Virus record (IMG/VR): IMGVR_UViG_3300029309_003600
Span: 1-21,984 of that record
Direction: 5' to 3' (one strand)
Length of the DNA stretch: 21,984 nucleotides
Origin: a virus
The stretch's first letter is position 1. Every line of letters begins with the position of its first letter. Under the pieces are notes generated by a model. That model saw only the letters and a list, made by a program, of their open reading frames with translations. It was not told where the DNA came from and did no database searches. A program made the position numbers and the translations under genes. This document shows positions 7,029-18,600 of this stretch, in pieces.

Positions 7029-7544
7029 ATGTCAGATCCCACTAAGCCTCGTAAGAAAAAATCTTCCTTGTTTCCTGATGGCTTCGTTATCCCAAAAGGA
7101 ATGCGCCAGCAAGATTTTGCATCGCCTCAACTTTTTGCCCGCGCAGCCATGGATCAGGCAAAAGCAGCCGAGATAGCTGGCGCTCCTCAAGGAGCTGAGA
7201 ATGAGTTTGAAGAAGGACGAGGGGCAACCCCGATTGGGTTTGGACTTACAACCGGAAAAACAGGAGGGGGCGCGTTTGGGTCGGGAAGAAAAATTGGTGA
7301 ATCAAACATTGGAAAAAATTCAAAGAAGGAGTTTGAAGCTAAAGAAGCCGAGCGCAAAGCAGCCTTAAAAGCGGCAAAAGATGCGGCTGACAAAAAGAAA
7401 AAAGAGAAGGAAGAGAACCAACAAGATCCACAAAAAGGTGGGGGTGCTGGGCAAGGTCTGCGCACAGGAGGTTTAAGAACTGGGCGTTTGTCTGACGACG
7501 CTGGTTTTGGAAACAGGCCAAAAGTAGGATCAAGAGGATACTAA
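7029..7544 (+). CDS. Low-complexity Gly/Lys/Ala-rich protein, possible virion or scaffold component
   Basis: 171 residues, no recognised domain. The N-terminus is basic (KPRKKKSS). A glycine-rich stretch follows (about 63-95), then a highly charged Lys/Glu/Ala helix (about 99-132) and a Gly/Arg-rich tail. It is likely mostly disordered, with one long charged helix. I chose ATG 7029 because the upstream TTG at 6987 overlaps the terminase stop and gives an odd hydrophobic leader. The gene ends one base before the next start. Its position between terminase and the giant gene suggests a structural, scaffolding or packaged protein; this is context only. Confidence 0.75.
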   Translation: MSDPTKPRKKKSSLFPDGFVIPKGMRQQDFASPQLFARAAMDQAKAAEIAGAPQGAENEFEEGRGATPIGFGLTTGKTGGGAFGSGRKIGESNIGKNSKKEFEAKEAERKAALKAAKDAADKKKKEKEENQQDPQKGGGAGQGLRTGGLRTGRLSDDAGFGNRPKVGSRGY

Positions 7545-7545
7545 C

Positions 7546-8688
7546 ATGAGTGAGATAAAAAAATTCGCCGACAAACTTGTAGCTGCCCGAGACAGGGCTA
7601 CTGCAGCGAAATATCCTGAAGTAGCTAAGTTGTTTTTAGAAACAGGCGAAGAAGGATCTGCCGCTGCGGTTTCAGAAGAAGATCGGGCTTTGCTACGTAG
7701 AATATTTTTAGGCTCAATTAACGATGAAGAATATCGTGAATTAGTGGATCGCGAAAGAGCTGGAGCAAAGCCGCCACCATATAAACCTCCTGTTAGTAAT
7801 ACGGCAATAGGGTCGGGTAGGGCTCCTTTCACTCGTGGCCCGTCACCCGCAGAAGTAGCACGATCTAAAGCAAACCTGACTGATGCAGATTTAGACGCCG
7901 CTATTTCTAAGATTGATGATGTCGAACAAGGGTTTTTTGAAGGTAAAACGGCAACTCCTTTCAATGAGGCAGAACGAAAGGCATTTGTGGAGCGGTATAA
8001 ATCAAACGCATTTGACTCGAACGCGGACGGCAAAACATCTTTTAAAGAGGTTATTGCTGCTCTTCGCTCAGAACAGCAGGGAGTCGGATACGGGATACCA
8101 GTGGAGCCTATGTCTAAACGGCGGGTGACGCCTGAAGAAAAAGTAGAAGGGCCTGTTGATACTTTTGGTTCGACATTATTAGAAGGCGTAAAGCTCGAAG
8201 TAGACGAAGAGCCGTTTGAGGAAGAGGAAGAGAAAAAAGAAGAGCAGCCAAAGACCCCAGAGCAAATACGAAAAGAGATTATAGCAGAAGGACGCCTTTA
8301 TGGATTAAGAACTAAAGATTTTGCTTCATACGGCGGGTTTAAAACAGCTACAGATATTGCAGCAGGAAGAAGACCGGCAAGAGGCGCGACTGCTTTAACG
8401 GGTTCTGTCGGGGGGCTAAACGCTCCATCTCGTCAGCTTATGTCCGAGCGCGGACGGATAAAGAAAAAAATTCGCGAGGCAAAGAGACTTGGGCTTAATA
8501 GAGTAGCGGAAGAATTGGGTATGAAGCTCGCTAATCTTAACGAGCCAACTTTGAAATCTGCAGCGGACGTTCGTGCGGAACAAGAGAGGAAAAAAAGACT
8601 GGCAGACGCACAGGCACGACAAGCCAGAATTGCAGAACTCGACGAACAAAAAAGACTCGAAAAACTCGAAGAAGAGTTAGGGGAATAA
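7546..8688 (+). CDS. Charged, largely disordered protein with an EF-hand-like loop
   Basis: 380 residues, family not recognised. Residues 157-168 (DSNADGKTSFKE) fit the 12-residue calcium-binding EF-hand loop: D157, N159, D161, G162 and E168 in the right places, with Thr instead of the usual hydrophobic residue at loop position 8. The flanks are helical, as in an EF-hand. Around 217-232 there is a strongly acidic run, and the last ~100 residues are Arg/Lys/Glu-rich and predicted coiled coil. The ATG has a good Shine-Dalgarno sequence (GAGGA, 8 nt upstream). It follows the preceding gene after one base and is followed by the next ATG after one base. Probably a virion-associated or scaffold-type protein. 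Confidence 0.8.
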   Translation: MSEIKKFADKLVAARDRATAAKYPEVAKLFLETGEEGSAAAVSEEDRALLRRIFLGSINDEEYRELVDRERAGAKPPPYKPPVSNTAIGSGRAPFTRGPSPAEVARSKANLTDADLDAAISKIDDVEQGFFEGKTATPFNEAERKAFVERYKSNAFDSNADGKTSFKEVIAALRSEQQGVGYGIPVEPMSKRRVTPEEKVEGPVDTFGSTLLEGVKLEVDEEPFEEEEEKKEEQPKTPEQIRKEIIAEGRLYGLRTKDFASYGGFKTATDIAAGRRPARGATALTGSVGGLNAPSRQLMSERGRIKKKIREAKRLGLNRVAEELGMKLANLNEPTLKSAADVRAEQERKKRLADAQARQARIAELDEQKRLEKLEEELGE

Positions 8689-8689
8689 A

Positions 8690-9634
8690 ATGGCTACCAC
8701 GTTTACTTACGCTGATGATATTGCCCCGATGAAGGGGGACTACTTTGGGCGACCAATTTCGACCAGAATGTCTCAGTATCTTTACGAGCAGTATGACCGC
8801 CCTATGATGCAGATGCAGGCAGAGGAAAACAAGTTACGGGCGCAGCAACTAGCTTTTGAACGTGCTGAGTTAGAACTCGAAAGAGTTCGAGAAGAGAATC
8901 GCAGGCAGCAAGATGAGGCCGATGCTATTGCACGGGTATCTCAAGATCTAACAATGGGGTTAAGTTCAGACATGGACCCGACGGATCAAATCGGGTTTAT
9001 TAATAAAACACGGCAAGACACATTTGCACAAAGCCCACGTTTGGCGGGCAGCCCGTTATTCAAAAGTCTCTTTGATAGCGCGACTAAATCGGCGCTTGGC
9101 TCCCAGCAGCAACAAAATATTAACGTGCCCCAAATGCAACAGACCGCAGGTCTTGGAGATGTGGAGGCTACTGAACGGCTTGCTGATGCTGACGGGGTGC
9201 GAACACGCACTGAACTTGGAATAATCGAAACCGCTAAGTCTCAGCGCGAAGCGAACAAAGCAAAAGTTCAATCAGCGCGCGCTAAAGCGTTTGGCGCAGA
9301 ACTTAAAACCAGTCTGTCTGAGGTTAAAAATTTCGGGGACGTAGTTCCGGCTACTCCTCAAAGTGGAGACGACGAACAATCTTTCCAACCTGTTGATACG
9401 TTCCAAATATCTGATGATCAGAATCAACAAATGATGGGGATCGTAAATAAGTTCCTTACTCCTGAAGATCAAAAGAAATACAAAGAAAACGCAGCCGCTC
9501 AAAAAGAGGGCACAGGAGGATTCTTTGATGACGCATCCCGCAAAAATTTCCTTATCAACAAGCTCCGCGACCGCGCAGTTGACGTGCTCGCTGAAGCCCC
9601 CGAATCAGAAGCCGAAAGACTTTCTACTAGTTAA
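8690..9634 (+). CDS. Coiled-coil, glutamine-rich protein, possible virion component
   Basis: 314 residues, family not recognised. Residues about 38-85 are a long charged helix with heptad character (many Glu, Arg, Gln). The middle is Gln/Ala-rich and polar (LGSQQQQNINVPQMQQ, about 136-151), and the C-terminus is helical. There is no signal peptide or membrane segment. An AGGGGA element lies about 5 nt before the ATG. It sits immediately before the giant gene and could be a chaperone, scaffold or co-packaged partner for it. This is positional inference. Confidence 0.8.
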   Translation: MATTFTYADDIAPMKGDYFGRPISTRMSQYLYEQYDRPMMQMQAEENKLRAQQLAFERAELELERVREENRRQQDEADAIARVSQDLTMGLSSDMDPTDQIGFINKTRQDTFAQSPRLAGSPLFKSLFDSATKSALGSQQQQNINVPQMQQTAGLGDVEATERLADADGVRTRTELGIIETAKSQREANKAKVQSARAKAFGAELKTSLSEVKNFGDVVPATPQSGDDEQSFQPVDTFQISDDQNQQMMGIVNKFLTPEDQKKYKENAAAQKEGTGGFFDDASRKNFLINKLRDRAVDVLAEAPESEAERLSTS

Positions 9635-9665
9635 TTAATCCCACACATATCCCATCGCTTCAGCT

Positions 9666-12600
9666 ATGTCTGAACAACCCGATACCCCTGCCTCCAACCC
9701 ACTCGCATTTTCCGAGTGGTCCGCTTCTAATGTGTTTGATGACCCGCTCGAAAGCAGGTTGCGATACGGAAATTATCTGCGAGAAGAATACATAAACGAG
9801 GGAGTTTATGATGCTAAAACAGAAGGGGAAATTCGTGCGGGATTTTCAAAGTCGTTAGTCAAAGGGGGGCTGTTGAATGAAGATGGCTCGAATCAAGAAG
9901 AGCTTGAAGAGCGTATTAATACGCTGCTACGTAAAGACGTAGCCGACGACACGCAGCTGCAAGATCAAGTGAATGCAGGAGAGTTGCCTATGGCGCGGCT
10001 CTCTACAGGGCAATTACTTGTTGGTGATGCGGCTGCTAATACAGATATTGTTTCTGCGATTAAGGCATCATCTTTTGGCGGGGTGAATATGTCAGACGCG
10101 CTCGCAGCGCAGGCGCAACTAGACACTCCCGACGGATTTGATGATATGCCGCTGTATAAAATACAGCGTGTTGCCAACGCGACCCGATTGTTACAAACAG
10201 AGCGCAAAAACAATACGGCTTTTGATATTCAGATTGATGGCTTGTCTACTGAAGCGGCCCAAAATGAGTATAGCACTCTTGATTGGCTTGAGCACAGTGC
10301 TGATGCAGCTGGAAGGGGCGTGGTAAATTTCTTTGCCAGAATTTTGGGTAGGGGAGATCAAGTCGACGAAGAAGAAAAAAGAAGGGACGCTTTAAAAGAA
10401 GCGCAAGGGGCCGACGTGTCGCAACTGGCTACTCAATATGCGATGAAGTTAGACCTAGCTCCTGAAGACACGCAAATGGCATTGGAGCAAATGATTCTGG
10501 AGAACGGGGTCAACAAAGGAATGTTTGAGCTTCATGATTTGGATGACAAAGACGTAGGCAAAAACCTTCGGATGGGTGGGTATGGCCTGCCTGTTATGTC
10601 CGCGCAAGCCATGGTCAATAAAGACCTGTTTGATGCTACGATTGCTGCTCACCCTGAGCTTAGTGAAGAAGTTAAAACTATGCTTAACAAGCAGAGAATA
10701 CAAGTTCTGCGCGGCGAGTTTACTAGCTTAGATAAATTCTTGTCAGGATCAAACGTATCGGATTCATGGAACACGGCGCTGGTTGCAGGTAGGTCGGCTG
10801 GGTTAGCGGATTACAAAATCCTTGAAGCGTTCGTTGCCGACGAAGATAACTACAACGAGTTTAAAGAACGCGCTGCAGGAATCGGAATGTCTTTCGTAAA
10901 CGGAGTAGGGCAGCTATTCGCGGCTATCCCCGCTGCTATGGGGTTTGAAGGAGCAAAAGATTACTTGGCGGATGTTGCTCAAAAGAATGCTGATCGAAGA
11001 CAACTAGCAGAAGTATTCGGGCAAGAATTTGGTTTGTTCCAAGATTTAGGAGAAACAGCATTCCCCATGCTCGTTGATATGGGGGCTACTGTTCTACTTT
11101 CTGTAGCAACCGCGCCTGCTGGTGGAGTCGGAGGTGTAGCTTATCTCGGCGCGAAGAGTGCGGGGACTGTGGGAGCTAGGCTTACGGCTAAAGGAATTGT
11201 TAAAGGTTTGACCAGCAGAACTCTGATGCGGACAACAGCAAAAGGAGCGGCAGATCAAGCGGACGATCTCATAAAAGACGGCATCATTAAAGGGTCTAAA
11301 GAAGGAGCTATTGACATCATCAAAGCGTATAACGGAAAAGTCGCACAGAGATTACGAAATGTTCCTGCTGTATTTGTTCCTGCAGCTACTCGTTCTGGGT
11401 CCGCTACATATGGTGCTGTTTACAATCAGCTCCAACAAAACCCCGACGTGTCTGCAGACGAGGCTCACGACAGAGCACTCGGTGCCGCTTTGATGGCGGG
11501 CACGTTTACGGGGATGCTCACGGGAGCGTTCTCTGCAATCGGTAAGGGAGGATTAGAAGATGCTCTACTAAAGGGGTTAAGCACAAAGCAAATGAATCGA
11601 GTTGCTCAGAGCATTACTGATCGATTCGAGGGAGACATGCTTAGCTCTGCTCGCAAAGCAATATCAAAAGCCATGAAAGATGCGGGCATGGTAAGCACTA
11701 TCAAAGGGCTCAAAGTCCCAGTTCTTAGTGAAGGCGCTGAAGAAGGTATCGACGAATTTGTTAATTCACTTATCACGGATGCTGCTCTTGATGAAGACAC
11801 TCCGATGATCGACCGGATTATGCAGGGGTTCCACGCCGCTCTTTTAGGTGGGATTATGGGCGGCTCTGTCCCATTGGTGCAGAGAGGGTTTAGAAGACTG
11901 CGCCCTGAAGCAGCGGTTATGCAAGAGAAGGCATCGTTCTTTGATGACATCCTTGAAAACATGACGGCTAATCTCAATGAGAGTGGCTCGCCGATTACCG
12001 CTGAAGTTATCAACGCTATTCTTACGGACCCTACTCGTAAAGATACACGCATGGCGGATGTTCCTACTGAAGAAGAGCAACGACAAATCTTAGAAGAAGA
12101 CGAACAAGATGTTGCTGAAGAAGGCGAAAGTCTTGGTTCTGGGATTAACCCAGATCCTGAGATGGAGGCTTTGTTGGATGAAAAGATAACTCCTGATAAT
12201 GTTCAAAAAGCAGTTGCCAGTGTTTTAGCAGAGGATGTTCCTACTATTGAAGGGGCCGACACTACTACTGTAGAAGCCAAAGGCGCGATGATGGAGCAGT
12301 TGAATCTTCCGTTGCAAGAGACAAGCGCGGCTGAAAACTCAGATCACTTAGCTGTGCGGGGATTGATAGGCGGTAGGAGAGTCACCCGTGAAGGAAGTCA
12401 GTTTGCGAAACGCTTACAGGACGCACGACCTGCTGAAGAAAACACTATCATCGACCCTGCGCGTAAAGCAGAAGCCGAACAAATCGAAGCTGCCTTTAGA
12501 GAAGAAGCAGCAAAGATTGATGAAGCCGCTGCCCTTTACAATAAACTAGAGCGTCAAGTCCAAGGGGCTGAAGACGCATCGGGAGCTTCCTCTTCAGTAA

Positions 12601-15600
12601 GGCGCGGATTGCAACAGCGCGTGTCAGAAGGCAAAGCCTTATCTCCAGAAAAAGCTACAGAGTTAAAAGGCGAGGCGTTTAAGAAACGAGTCCTTGCTTT
12701 AAAAGGGCTCAAGATAAAGACAAAAGTTGAGCTAGAAGAAGTTATCGAGTCTGAAGAAGAGACTCAATCGATAGAAAAAATTGCAAGTCATGGGTTTCCC
12801 CATGTGCTGAATGCAGCTAAGCTCAAAAAGCTAGGCGTTCCTGTAAACGAACGAACGGTCTCTAACACTTTCCTGAACGCGGCGAGCGACCGTATTGAAT
12901 CAGAAATCAACAATCGATTCCCCCGAATCAAACAATCAAAACCAAATGGCGGGTTTGCCATCGATTCTTTATACGGGAAGGGCAAAGTTTACATGGATCG
13001 ATTTGGGGTTGGTAAATTTGACAATGATCCTTTGAATATGCTCACCTTGTTAGAGATGGGCAACCCTGTTGTTGTAACTCCAGATCAACTAAACTCGTCT
13101 ACAATAAACCCCGCCTTTAGATTTACTCGGCTGGGAGATCAGGTAGTCGTATCCGATATCGTAGCCCCACAATCTGGAGGATTAGTCTCGGTGCTCACTC
13201 CAGCTACACGGGCAGTGAATATCCAGCCAGACTACACACGGTTAGTTAATCTCATAGATAGAGTTTCTGCTTTACGCAAAGAAGGACTGACCAATCCTGA
13301 TGAATTAGTCCCTTCTCCTTTTGACGAGGAGGCGCAGATTAGCAAAGCCGATCTGTTGCAGAGGTTAGAGACAAGCGCTTCTGTTGCTGAGTTTTTCCCC
13401 AGAGCAAGGCTGACAAACAACTTTGCTGAATCAGCGCTCATTGAGCTACGGCTCAGGGCGCAGGAATCATTGTTCACCGGAAAGAGAGTAGAACTCGTTT
13501 CATTAGGGCGAGAAGTTCAAGAGCTTTATGTCGATGAACAATTAGCTCGTTTAAGAGGAGTAAACGAAAGCTATCTTTCCACCGTCGAAGTCAGCCAAAC
13601 ATCAGCGCTTGCCGAAGACAACGAGTTTCGAGCCGACACAGAAGCGCAAGATAACTATACGCCCTTCCCTGAAAACGCTCCGGCACCATTTGCAGAGTCG
13701 CAAATAAAAAATGTGCTGCGGCAAACGCAAGCGGATGCTGTTGCAGCGGTAGATGGAGATATTGCTATTCGCAATAGCCTAATCAACTTACTCCGCAACG
13801 AAGCATTTGAAGGGGCCTCCCCTAACTTCGACAAGATGTCGGGGAAAAAACTATTCGACTTTACGCTGCAGTGGATGGCCCAAGGTAACAACCGCTCGAA
13901 TCGTTCGAGCCTAGAATTCCAACGAGCGTTGCGGGGTAACAGCTTTGAGTTGGCTGCTCCAATTAGAGAAGCCCTACAGGTCATGGGGCTATCCCCCGTT
14001 TCGCTAGAGGGGACACCCGACACAAACCCAGCATACAAAGAATTATTGCGGGCCAAACTAAGTGAAATGAAAGGAGGAGCTGTTCCTTCTGATAACGAAA
14101 TATCATCTTTTTACAATTACGTCAGGCGCTCCGTAGGCACATTGTTGCTACGGTCGCAACCTTTCTCCGGCGGCATAGGAATGCTGGACATGCTCAACGG
14201 TAACGCTGTTGAAGCGTTGGGATTAAAGAGTGGCGACTCCTCATCTATTGTAGAAGCGCTTGAAAGAATAGTTGGTGTATCTGATCGAGCTCAGAAAGAA
14301 TATGACTCGCATCTCGTAGCTATCGCACGGCTGTTGCTGCGCTCGCCAGACTTTCTTAATTCCATTGAGCTATCGATTGTTAAATCGAAGCTGCCTTTTG
14401 CTGGGACTTTCGATGTCCTCACCGATGGCACTCCTGCTATAACGATAAACATTCACGGGCATAATCCAAGAGGAGTTGCGGACACGTTGGTTCACGAATT
14501 AATCCACGCCTACGTCACGGGGATAACCCGCAAAGCGCCCGCTGAGCTAACTGTTCAAGAAGCTAACGCACTCAAAGGTTTAGAGAATGTTATTGGGGCA
14601 GTAAAAAAAGAATTCATCTCTCGTTCAAAAGCTGGAATGAGTTCCGCTATTTTGAGTGGTCCTTCATTCAAAGAAGCTGAAGGCGGGTATAAGTTTTATG
14701 ACTCCCGAGTATCCGACGCACTGCGAAATGTAGACGAGTTTGTAGCACACTTCTTGACCTCTACTGACTTCCAGAAGTTCGTTAAGTCGGTCCTCGCTAA
14801 TTCTACCTTAGAGACGCAGGCGATTAATCAAAATCAAACTTTGTTTGAGCGTATCATTACGGCCATACGGACTCTGTTCAAAGACTCCTCGGTAAAATTT
14901 GATGCTGCCTTTTCATCTGTGCTCGACCTGTCGCACGCTGCAGTGCTCACCAAACAAGGAGCTCGCAGAAAGAATAAGGATCTTATTAGCCTCAGTGATT
15001 TCAAGGCACTGTCAGATGTTTCATCGAAAGGTGCCAAAGACTTTATTGCAGATAAAGTATTCTCAGATACGCCCGCTACTAATGATACCGCAAGAAGAGA
15101 GCCGGTTACTGCCGATGCGATTGTGGGTAAAATCTCTGAAGATGTAAGCCGCGAACAACACGAAGCCGTTCGCTTGTCTTCGGGGCTGAACGAGACAACT
15201 TCGGAACAAACAGAGCTAGATCGCATACGCAAAAGAGATGTAAGCCGCGTTGTATCCTTTATTCAGAACTTCATTATCCCGCCAGAAATGCGGGTAGAGC
15301 TTGATCCAAACCATAAGGGGCTGGCTGACGTTAATAACAAGACGGGCGTAATGCGGATTAATCCAGTCCGCTTAACAAAACTGCTACACGATCTGAAGAT
15401 TCGTAATGGGGGCAACCCAGTATCTACACGGACTCAGATGAATATGCTGGCTGTGGTTTTGAACGAAGAGGTATCCCACGCTGCGTCAGTTGCTGTGATT
15501 ACTCGTGAAGATCAAGACGCCATCATTAATGAAATGACTCTAGCGCAAGCAGAGGAAGCTGTTAAAAACTACGGAGATGAGGGGAATGAAAGCGAGCGTG

Positions 15601-18600
15601 TTAGGTTAATCGAAGGGTGGAAACGTGGAGAACGTGATGCACAGGTAACAGTCATGGAAGAGTATCTGCGGATGTATTCCCAGAAAGTTACTCGCGGGTT
15701 CACCACAGAGGAGGAAGTGTCTTTCCTTCGACAGAACCCCAGCGCAATCAGCGTCGTCAAGCGCCACTTCAAGCGGTATGTAAACAAGCTGGGATTCTAT
15801 CGCTCCCGTAAAAACATCAGCCCGCAGCTTAGAACTGCAGTTGGACGAGTGGTCAACGAGATCAGAGCCATGGAATCAGGGTTCAGGTTAGGGTCAAACT
15901 TCAGGGCTTTCGATCCGAATGACCCCGAATCTGTAATCAACCTGTTCCGCAAACAAGCGGAGATGAACAAGCCGGTTGGTTCTCCTGAAGAAGAAGAGCG
16001 GAGCATGCCTGTCGCTGCTTCGGGCATATCTGCAGACATCCCAGCCGATGCGACTACTGTGCTCGACGGCGACGAATGGGAAAATGTCGGCCCCCAGCTG
16101 GGTTCAAACAAAGGAGGTCAATATGTAGATCCAGCTACCGGAGTTAAGTATTACTACAAAGAGAGCCAGACCCCTGACCATGCCCGAAACGAAGTTCTCG
16201 CTACAGTCCTGTATGAAACAGCAGGGGCCAAAGTAGTTCCCGTCCGCCTTACGAATCGAGAGGGTGAGCTGGGGACATCTTCTGTCTTCAGAGAAGACCT
16301 CAAAGAATTTGACCCTAAGAACGAGACGATGCGGAAAGCCGCATTCCCCGACTTCGCAGTTCATGCGCTGCTCGCTAACTGGGATGTGGTTGGTTTGGTT
16401 TACGACAACCTGATGGTTGACCCAGACGGTAATGTCGTCCACCTCGACACGGGCGGGGCGCTCAAGTTCAGGGCGCAGGGTGAGCCAAAAGGTGACGCAT
16501 GGAACGGTGGCGGTTCTGAGTTTTCTACGCTCAGGGTGATGGGCCAAGCGGGTGAAGTCTTCAAAGGCATGACCGAGCAGGATCTTCAGGACAGTGCTCG
16601 CAAGCTGCTTTCGTTAAGTAACGAAACTATTACTGAGGTAGTGCAGCAGGTTCTTGGCACTGACAACGATAGCCAAGAGATGATCAACACGCTCATCGAA
16701 AGAAGAGATAACATTCTTACGGCAGCATTTACTGACAAGGAGTTTTATTTAGAGAGTAAGGCTCTGGGTTCAGGGATCACGGAACAATCAACCGATGATC
16801 AAATAGCTAAAATGATTCCCGAGCTTCTCCCTGCTGGAGTGCTCGGCCCTATCCGTATGCGTAGCTCTAAGAGGGCCATGCTTCGAGAGAAAAAGCCTGT
16901 TGCTAGGAAAAATCTTTCCGCTGAAGAACGCGCAGAACTGAAAGAGCTGGGCGAACAGTATGCAAAGATCATCGACGATAATGCGGAAGAGATAATCAAA
17001 ATACAGAACACGCTAACTATCACGCCCGATATCGCGGATACGGTTCAACAGTTTCAGTATGTTGAGATGGAGAGCGAGGATGAAAGCGTTGAAAGCTATC
17101 TCGACGAAATTAAGAACGACTCGCCTAGTAAGCTGACAAAAGATAGAGCGGCTGGCATACCCCAATTCGGGGCAGACCGCCCCCGCTCAAAAGAAGGCAT
17201 AGGGTTCATGGCCCCTGAAATACCTACCGCGATAAGGAAACAACTCCAGCCTCTCGTCGACAGAGCCGCAGAGATCGCGGGGTATAACGTCCAAGCCAGC
17301 CATATTAGTCGAGATATTGTGACTGGGAAGGTTGTTCGTTACGTCCACGGCACCTCCGTGGCTGACGAGATGGGCGTTGCACAGTATGATACGTTTGATT
17401 CTTCAAAGTCAGACTATGCTGGGGCACCTCAAGGTAAGAGAGGACTTACCTTTTTTGGTAATACTAACACCATTTCTCGCGTTCAGAGCTTTATTGATAT
17501 GCAGGGGCATGGCTACGGAGAATCATATATTCCTATAGCGCTTAAAGATGATGCGAAGATTTTTGACCCGCGAGTAAACTTTGGCGAGTTCGAAGACACC
17601 ATCGAATTGGCGATGGCTTATAGAGAAGCAGGGTTTGAAAGAAGAGAGCATGCGGATAACCCTTACGCAGAGAGGCAAGTGTTGCTTAGATGGCGGGAGG
17701 ATTCACGATACAAAGAAACTATGAAGCGTGCCAAATATGGGCACTGGCAGGAGATGGAACATCCAGATGTCGTGGAGGCGATTATGGAAAAATACGACGG
17801 GATGCTCGTAACAGATGGAGTAGACGATGATTTTTTCATGGATTATAACACGGGCGAGATAGCCGATGAATATATGAACTTAGCTCTTCAAGATCCTAAC
17901 TTGGTGAAGAGCACGGCTCCGGTAACTTTTGGACCGGACAACCAAATCATCCCGCTCGAAGAAAGATTCAACCCTAACAGCGATAAGTTCCTCGAATCAG
18001 GAATCACCTTCGGTGACTCATCAGACCTGCCATCAGATTTCAATGGTGACGGCGTCGACTACAGCGACTTTGTAGGAGTGTTGGAAATGCCCATAGCTGA
18101 GAAGGGCGGGTTCAAGAACGTCAAGAACGGGTTCATGAAACTGTTCGTCGGCGAGACTGATCCTACAGTGCAAAGGTATGTGCGCCAGAGAGATGCCTTT
18201 GTCAGAACATCTGACGATATGGTCGAGGAGTATTACTCCAAATACAAAGCTGCCGTAGAGAAAGACTTCAAAGATCCCGATGAGATACCTTGGGATGTTA
18301 TCCAAACAGCTACAGGAACCACGGACAATATTGATCCCGATCCCGATAACACGTTACTGAAAGACAGAAACACGAAGCGGGATGCAGCTATGGTTGTTTA
18401 TCAGAATGATTTATCTTCTGAATACCAGAGGTTCGCGCAGGAGGAGGAAGCCGAAAAGATCAACATAAGAAAGACAGAACCCTCGAATGCTAAGCGGGCG
18501 GAACTTCTCAAACAAGCGGCGATAGATCGCAGGAAGAAAGAAGAGCAAGCCAAAGAAACCCTTGGGGCTACCAAGCAGGCGGCTTACGAAAAAGCGCAGG

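Noticed and set aside
18036-18068. DFNGD as an RNA polymerase catalytic DxDGD motif, making the giant protein a virion RNA polymerase
   Set aside because: The middle Asp is Asn, no other RNA polymerase motif is seen nearby, and the surroundings look like a calcium-type loop or linker.
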